NCBI GenBank assembly: GCA_028282865.1
Contig: JANQHA010000514.1
Coordinates: 1 to 19,447, forward strand
Direction: 5' to 3'
DNA: 19,447 nucleotides
Origin: Oligoflexales bacterium
GTDB taxonomy: Bacteria; Bdellovibrionota_B; Oligoflexia; Oligoflexales; CACXFL01
Positions 15,900-19,447 of this stretch are shown piece by piece. Within the stretch, counting starts at the first letter, position 1. Each line of letters starts with the position of its first letter. A program made the position numbers and the translations under genes. The notes below the pieces were generated by a model. The model made no database searches, was not told where the DNA came from, and saw only the letters and a program-made list of their open reading frames with translations.

Positions 15900-16673
15900 A
15901 TGAAAACCAAATTTATCAATTTTTTCAGTGTTTGTTTGCTTCTCATCACCAGCGTCCAACCAGCATGGGGCACGGTGACTGTGCGAGAAGTTGACCGGAT
16001 GAAACTCAACTGGGAAAACCTTACGGTCCAGTTTTATGGCGTAGCAACTCCAGAGAAAACAGAAGACGGAGCAGTTAGCTCCTTTAAAACATTAGAAAAA
16101 AAAGCCTGGAATGAAGGGCTCGCTTATATACAAGCAGCCGCTAAAGACCTCAGGATGAAAGATAAGTCCTCTGAAGAGTTTGCCAGTAGCATCGGCTCAA
16201 AAGTCGCTCGTTCGACCTATTCATTTGACACTGAATACTACCAAGACGGCAGTGTTCAAGTAAAATTAGCAAGTTCTCTGGCAAATTTGCTAGCCCCGGC
16301 AGATCAAAATTTTAGTATCAAAAAGAGCCCCGATATAGGCCATTTGGAGAACTCCGGAGTGTTGCTTAAGGTGACCGGGTCCATCAACCCCACCGCTACC
16401 TACATGATTGTCGATGAGAATGGCGAAGTACTGTTTCAAGCAAGCAATGTTTCGGCTGAGGCGTTTAATAAGCACCTGCTGGGCCGCTGGTTTTCCAAGG
16501 GGACTAGCACCAAAACATTGACGAAGCATATTGGTGATAAACCCCTAGAAATAAAAGGGAAAGCCATCAATAACAGGCAGATTTTAGTATCTAAAAAAGT
16601 ATGGGACGAGTCCATTAAAGCACAAATGCCTTTATTAGTATCATCTCGGATAGCTCTGATCATCGGCCAATAA
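15900..16673 (+). CDS. Secreted LPP20-like protein, function unknown
   Basis: About 257 residues with a Sec signal peptide (MKTKFINFFSVCLLLITSVQPAWG, cleavage after AWG). The mature part follows the LPP20/FlgP-like pattern: a start like NWENLTVQFYGVATP, a helical segment FKTLEKKAWNEGLAYIQAAA, a strand DGSVQVKLASSL, then GVLLKVTGSINPTATYMIVD. The C-terminal block resembles the family ending (IGDKPLEIKGKAINNRQILV, then a short helix and SSRIALII). LPP20-type proteins are cell-envelope or flagellar-associated. No lipobox cysteine is visible, so it is probably a soluble periplasmic or secreted protein. I prefer the ATG at 15900, with a GAGG at 15886-15889 ten bases upstream. The ATG at 15891 is too close to that site and adds three residues. 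It precedes rpmI by 97 bases, but rpmI appears to have its own promoter. Confidence 0.6.
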   Translation: MKTKFINFFSVCLLLITSVQPAWGTVTVREVDRMKLNWENLTVQFYGVATPEKTEDGAVSSFKTLEKKAWNEGLAYIQAAAKDLRMKDKSSEEFASSIGSKVARSTYSFDTEYYQDGSVQVKLASSLANLLAPADQNFSIKKSPDIGHLENSGVLLKVTGSINPTATYMIVDENGEVLFQASNVSAEAFNKHLLGRWFSKGTSTKTLTKHIGDKPLEIKGKAINNRQILVSKKVWDESIKAQMPLLVSSRIALIIGQ

Positions 16674-16712
16674 CCGAGCCTTTTAAAAATCAAACGGTTC
16701 AAGCAAAAGGCA

Positions 16713-16741
16713 TTGCACGCCTTGGGTGGAAGTGCTACAAG
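16713..16741 (+). promoter_or_regulatory. Putative promoter of rpmI-rplT
   Basis: TTGCAC (16713-16718) and TACAAG (16736-16741) are separated by 17 bases, and TGC stands directly before the -10, an extended -10 arrangement. Transcription would start near 16748, giving a leader of about 23 bases. That is too short for a large L20-binding leader. A small AAGGC-N7-GCCTT dyad (16707-16723) overlaps the -35. Confidence 0.45.
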
Positions 16742-16770
16742 AGTTGTTTCTAGTTTTAGGAGTGGCGCAC

Positions 16771-16968
16771 ATGCCAAAATTAAAAACCAAAAGAGCTGCA
16801 GCCAAGCGATTTACGGTTATTTCTTCGGGTAAAATTAAGCGTACTCGGGCTAATAAGCAGCATATCTTAACCAAGAAAAAAAGAGCTCGGAAAAATAAGT
16901 TAAAGAAAACAGGCTACGTACTCCCTTGTGACCGTAGTTTAGTCACCCGCTGCTTACCAAACGGGTAA
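16771..16968 (+). CDS. rpmI: 50S ribosomal protein L35
   Basis: A 65-residue, strongly basic protein of the large ribosomal subunit. MPKLKTKRAAAKRF, then SGKIKR...ANKQHILTKK and KRARKNKLKKTGYV, is the L35 signature, and the length is typical. The ATG at 16771 is set by AGGAG at 16758-16762 (eight bases away). An upstream GTG in the same frame at 16726 would add 15 non-family residues and is rejected. It is followed after 18 bases by rplT in the conserved L35-L20 order. infC (IF3), normally just upstream, is not here. Confidence 0.98.
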   Translation: MPKLKTKRAAAKRFTVISSGKIKRTRANKQHILTKKKRARKNKLKKTGYVLPCDRSLVTRCLPNG

Positions 16969-16986
16969 TTTTAAGGAATTTAGAGT

Positions 16987-17340
16987 ATGGCACGCGTAAA
17001 AAGAGGCTTTAAAGCTCGACGTCGAAGGAAGAAAATTCTTAAGTTAGCTAGAGGCTTTAGAGGGTCGAGAAGTACAAGATTTAAGACAGCCATTCACGTG
17101 GTTAGAAGAAGCCTAAGCTATGCATATCGCGACCGTCGGGTCAAAAAACGCGAGTTTCGTAGCCTTTGGATCGTTAGAATAAACGCAGCTTGCCGAGCTG
17201 CTGGCATCAAATATTCTCAGTTCATTCATGGGCTTAAAAAGAGTCAAATTGACATAGATCGCAGTGTCCTTTCTGACTTAGCTATGACTGACCAAAAGGG
17301 CTTTAATCTACTCGTTGAAAAAGCCAAGCAGTCTTTATAA
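16987..17340 (+). CDS. rplT: 50S ribosomal protein L20
   Basis: A 117-residue basic protein that binds 23S rRNA early in large-subunit assembly. The N-terminal half shows the unmistakable ARVKRGFKARRRRKKILKLA and GFRGSRSTRFKTA segments, followed by SYAYRDRRVKKREFRSLWI and INAACRAAGIKYSQFIHGL, with the C-terminal globular domain ending at the usual length. TAAGGA lies just upstream of the ATG. In many bacteria L20 represses its own operon by binding the leader. No such structure is evident here. A terminator-like hairpin stands 27 bases after the stop. Confidence 0.99.
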   Translation: MARVKRGFKARRRRKKILKLARGFRGSRSTRFKTAIHVVRRSLSYAYRDRRVKKREFRSLWIVRINAACRAAGIKYSQFIHGLKKSQIDIDRSVLSDLAMTDQKGFNLLVEKAKQSL

Positions 17341-17367
17341 GCACCTACTATTCACTTTACCCACAAG

Positions 17368-17396
17368 TTATACACAGGAGGTGTATAAATTTTTTT
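17368..17396 (+). terminator. Terminator after rplT, built on a DnaA-box pair
   Basis: TTATACAC (17368-17375) and GTGTATAA (17381-17388) are perfect 8-base arms around AGGAG, followed by seven Ts at 17390-17396. The stem plus T run is a plausible intrinsic terminator for rpmI-rplT. Its AT-rich stem makes it weaker than most. The arms coincide with the perfect plus-strand DnaA box and its one-mismatch minus-strand partner. Confidence 0.55.
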
Positions 17397-17448
17397 GCCT
17401 AATTATTCCGGCTTATTATTAGCGATCAACGTCATAGAGGCGATATTA

Positions 17449-17466
17449 TCCACAAGCTTTTGTGGA
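17449..17466. repeat. Inverted repeat TCCACAA-N4-TTGTGGA
   Basis: Perfect 7-base arms (17449-17455 and 17460-17466) around GCTT overlap the second perfect DnaA box and the adjacent minus-strand one-mismatch box. They place two boxes head-to-head, as in sites where DnaA binds as a cooperative pair. Confidence 0.5.
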
Positions 17467-17512
17467 AAACTACGGCATTATCCACAGGGTCCTGACCGTT
17501 TCCTCCACCTAT

Positions 17513-17527
17513 GATTAATTATTAATC
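17513..17527. repeat. AT-rich palindrome GATTAAT-T-ATTAATC
   Basis: Perfect 7-base arms around one base, ending in the stop codon of the sulfatase gene. It is not followed by a T run on either strand, so a terminator is unlikely. It might be a protein-binding site linked to the neighbouring DnaA boxes, or chance in AT-rich DNA. Confidence 0.3.
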
Positions 17528-19430
17528 ACTTAAGCCACTTATTTTGTCTCAATGTTTCGTAAAGCAACTGATTTACACCTAAAAGCTGCAGCTCCATTTC
17601 GTCTAAGCAAGCCTCCATACACTGGGAGTTGTAGGTCTGCTCTTCGAGCCGCTTAGTCCCGGTATGCTGCAGCCAAGCCTTCGAAGAAATAGCGGCAGGG
17701 TTACCAAACCTTCCGGAAATAAGCACGACCGACTCGCCGTCTTCCTGCAGTAGCGAACCTCCAACACTAGAAAAACTCTGGTCGGCACCGATTAACTCGA
17801 CCACAGTGGGGAAAATATCGAGGTGAGAGCTATACCTGGTCCTCGTTTCTGGAGTAAAAAACTTAGGACCATAAACTAGCAAGGGAACTTGATAACGCTC
17901 AAGGAAAGAAAAATGTCTATAAGGGGTATAAGTATGGTCAGCTGTCAAAATGAATATAGTGTTGTCAAACCACGGTTGTTTTTTTGCTGCAGCCATAAAC
18001 TCTCGCAAGCTCCAGTCGGCGTAATGCAGTGTATTTAAAAATCCAGATTCGTTGTCGACATGATGATCCTCACTACTGCGGCCATGAGGTGGGTTAATGA
18101 AAGGAGTGTGTGTGGTCCCGGTAAAAATAAAAGATAAAAATGGTTTTCTATACTCATTTATTTTTTGCAGAGAAAACATGTATGTTTCATAATCATAACC
18201 AAACCGCGGTTTGGGCTGATCGCCATAGTCCAACAACATAGGGTAATCTTCCATCCCGTAGTAGTACTGAAACCCTAGTGCTTTAGCAGCGGCATCCAGC
18301 CTAAAAGACCTTCGTGGGGAGCTTTGCGCAAACATCGTTTCGTACCCTTGACTTTTCGCTATCCCACCTAACTTAGAAACCGATAACAGTTCAAAGCCTA
18401 AACCTAGAGTTGGAATACCTTTAAGAGAGGGAAACGAAGTCAAAATAGATTGAATCGCTTCAATACTTCTGGTGCCATTAGCATAGAAGTTCTCAAATTT
18501 AAGTGATTGACTCGCGAGTTGATCAAAAAAAGAAGTTGAACCAAACTCTGAATTTTTTCCAAAGGAATCGACATAAAAAGACGACCAACTCTCGAGCAAA
18601 ATAATCACTATATTAGGCCTTTCGGATGGATATTTAGCGACGGCTTTGCGAGAAAAGGGATGCTTTGCATCTATATCGATACCGAGATTAGCTAAGGGGA
18701 GTCGCAACTTATCATCGGCAAACTTAGTGTATTCAACTTTTTGGCTGTTGCGCGAAGCATGCCACGCAGAAAACACTCCATTTAGAATCAACTGCCCTTC
18801 TGCAGACTTCTCCGAGATAAAAGCATCGATGATGTTGATAGGCTTTAGAGAAACACTACCGCGAATGAGTAATCCGGTCGTTAAGATGATCATAAAAAAT
18901 TGTAGCCAAGAGCATTTATTTAGCGAGCGATTTTTATGAAACGCTAGGTACCAACCATATGCACCCAACATAGCGACAATAAAAACTAGAAGAACAGCAT
19001 CAAGGTGAGGACCAAGAGCTAAATCCACTAAAAAAGCAGCATCTTCTTTGAGTAACAACAGCTCATCAGCAACATGTCGATTCACTTGCCCAAAGTAAAG
19101 CAAGTCTCCAATCAGAAACACTAACATTAAAATACTAAAAATAAAAAATACCCATGACCACGGCCGATACCACAGCTTCGATGCAGCAAAACGAAAGGGT
19201 AAAATCATCATTAAAATCGGTAAACACAAAAAAGTTAGCGCAGCTGAAGCATCAAATCTTATGCCCACCAAGAAGTCAATCCAATGCTGACTCATAGGCA
19301 AATCAGAAAATAGCGTATTTCGGTATGTTAGGTATAAAGCAACTCGCACGACTGAAAAAACAGCTAGAACAATTAAAATTTTATATAGTAATACTTTTGA
19401 TACAGATAACCGGTGCAACGACTTCTCCAT
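17526..19430 (-). CDS. LTA synthase family membrane sulfatase / phosphoglycerol-type transferase
   Basis: A 634-residue inner-membrane enzyme. Five or so helices fill about residues 14-190, followed by a large periplasmic sulfatase-fold domain (PF00884). Active-site landmarks are Glu280 in NIVIILLESWSSFY, the nucleophile Thr320 in FYANGTRSIEAI, His441 in TGTTHTPF, Asp498-His499 in LTADHT, and a His in SSHLDIFPT. All metal and nucleophile positions of the LtaS/OpgB type are present. In Gram-positives, LtaS polymerises glycerol phosphate. In Gram-negatives, relatives transfer phosphoglycerol or phosphoethanolamine to periplasmic glucans or lipid A, so a glycan- or lipid-modifying role is more likely here. 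The ATG at 19430 directly follows an in-frame TAA, so it is the earliest possible start, but no good ribosome-binding site precedes it. Confidence 0.93.
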   Translation of the reverse strand: MEKSLHRLSVSKVLLYKILIVLAVFSVVRVALYLTYRNTLFSDLPMSQHWIDFLVGIRFDASAALTFLCLPILMMILPFRFAASKLWYRPWSWVFFIFSILMLVFLIGDLLYFGQVNRHVADELLLLKEDAAFLVDLALGPHLDAVLLVFIVAMLGAYGWYLAFHKNRSLNKCSWLQFFMIILTTGLLIRGSVSLKPINIIDAFISEKSAEGQLILNGVFSAWHASRNSQKVEYTKFADDKLRLPLANLGIDIDAKHPFSRKAVAKYPSERPNIVIILLESWSSFYVDSFGKNSEFGSTSFFDQLASQSLKFENFYANGTRSIEAIQSILTSFPSLKGIPTLGLGFELLSVSKLGGIAKSQGYETMFAQSSPRRSFRLDAAAKALGFQYYYGMEDYPMLLDYGDQPKPRFGYDYETYMFSLQKINEYRKPFLSFIFTGTTHTPFINPPHGRSSEDHHVDNESGFLNTLHYADWSLREFMAAAKKQPWFDNTIFILTADHTYTPYRHFSFLERYQVPLLVYGPKFFTPETRTRYSSHLDIFPTVVELIGADQSFSSVGGSLLQEDGESVVLISGRFGNPAAISSKAWLQHTGTKRLEEQTYNSQCMEACLDEMELQLLGVNQLLYETLRQNKWLK

Positions 19431-19447
19431 TTAGAGCGGGTAGCAAC

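Larger units (their letters stand above)
17357..17486 (+). other. Cluster of DnaA boxes in the rplT-sulfatase gap
   Basis: Three perfect TTATNCACA boxes lie on the plus strand: TTATACACA at 17368-17376 and TTATCCACA at 17446-17454 and 17478-17486. One-mismatch boxes are TTACCCACA at 17357-17365 (plus), TTATACACC at 17380-17388 (minus) and TTTTCCACA at 17461-17469 (minus). An AT-rich stretch lies between the two groups (about 17385-17422). Chance would give far fewer than one perfect box in a gap this size. The cluster could be a DnaA titration or reactivation site (datA/DARS-like), or less likely the chromosomal origin, since rpmI-rplT, dnaK and the sulfatase would all be transcribed towards it. 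Confidence 0.65.

Noticed and set aside
16726..16770. N-terminal extension of L35 from a GTG at 16726
   Set aside because: L35 proteins begin MPKLKTK, and the AGGAG at 16758-16762 sits correctly for the ATG at 16771.
17341..17525. Calling the DnaA-box gap the chromosomal origin oriC
   Set aside because: dnaA, dnaN, gyrB, rpmH and mnmG are absent, and the strongly expressed rpmI-rplT and dnaK would be transcribed head-on to forks leaving it. The box cluster is reported without an oriC claim.
1..19447. CRISPR arrays, tRNA/rRNA genes, insertion sequences, phage or defence genes
   Set aside because: No direct-repeat array, transposase or integrase frame, terminal repeats or RNA gene pattern was seen on reading both strands.

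Overview
The window looks like ordinary chromosome of a Gram-negative bacterium, probably a member of the Bdellovibrionota/Oligoflexia. The Gram-negative call rests on lpxC (lipid A synthesis) at the left edge and on several Sec signal peptides. The lineage call is an inference. It rests on a TIGR02147-type regulator (a family I know mainly from Bdellovibrio relatives and Fibrobacter), an RNase Y-type protein, many TPR proteins, and a secreted, cysteine-containing protein of the 'NGG...LHEYL' kind. Base composition appears moderate and even. I see no insertion sequence, phage, integrase, tRNA, rRNA or CRISPR array, and no gap between genes exceeds about 215 bases.

Layout. 1-660 is the 3' part of lpxC. 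It converges on a TPR-like gene (657-1640, minus), with their ends overlapping by 3-4 bases. 1804-3599 (plus) is a two-gene unit: a short ComEC-like membrane protein lacking the usual C-terminal nuclease-like domain, and a single-domain response regulator whose start overlaps the ComEC stop by one base. 3609-4775 (minus) is a zinc-ribbon membrane protein. It is divergent from dnaK (4975-6894), whose upstream region has a sigma70-like promoter and two dyads. A terminator closes dnaK. Next come a TTG-initiated TIGR02147 regulator and a secreted protein (7099-9086). A long minus-strand series follows (15686 down to 9189): RNase Y-like protein, TPR protein, receiver-TPR protein, UDG-fold-like protein, NfeD protease, slipin. 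The right end holds an LPP20-like secreted protein, rpmI-rplT without an adjacent infC, a 185-base gap rich in DnaA boxes, and an LTA-synthase-type sulfatase (minus).

How the genes work together. nfeD and the slipin are a classic membrane quality-control pair, and the 4-base ATGA overlap upstream of nfeD ties a UDG-fold-like protein to them. The RNase Y-like, TPR and receiver-TPR genes look like an RNA-turnover/signalling neighbourhood, but no pathway can be proven from sequence alone.

The observations most worth checking are the DnaA-box cluster at 17357-17486 (one pair of boxes also forms the rplT terminator stem), the RNase Y homologue whose KH domain has lost its GxxG loop, the truncated ComEC coupled to a receiver protein, and the UDG-fold protein without the catalytic motif. 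I found no clearly new multi-gene defence or mobile system.
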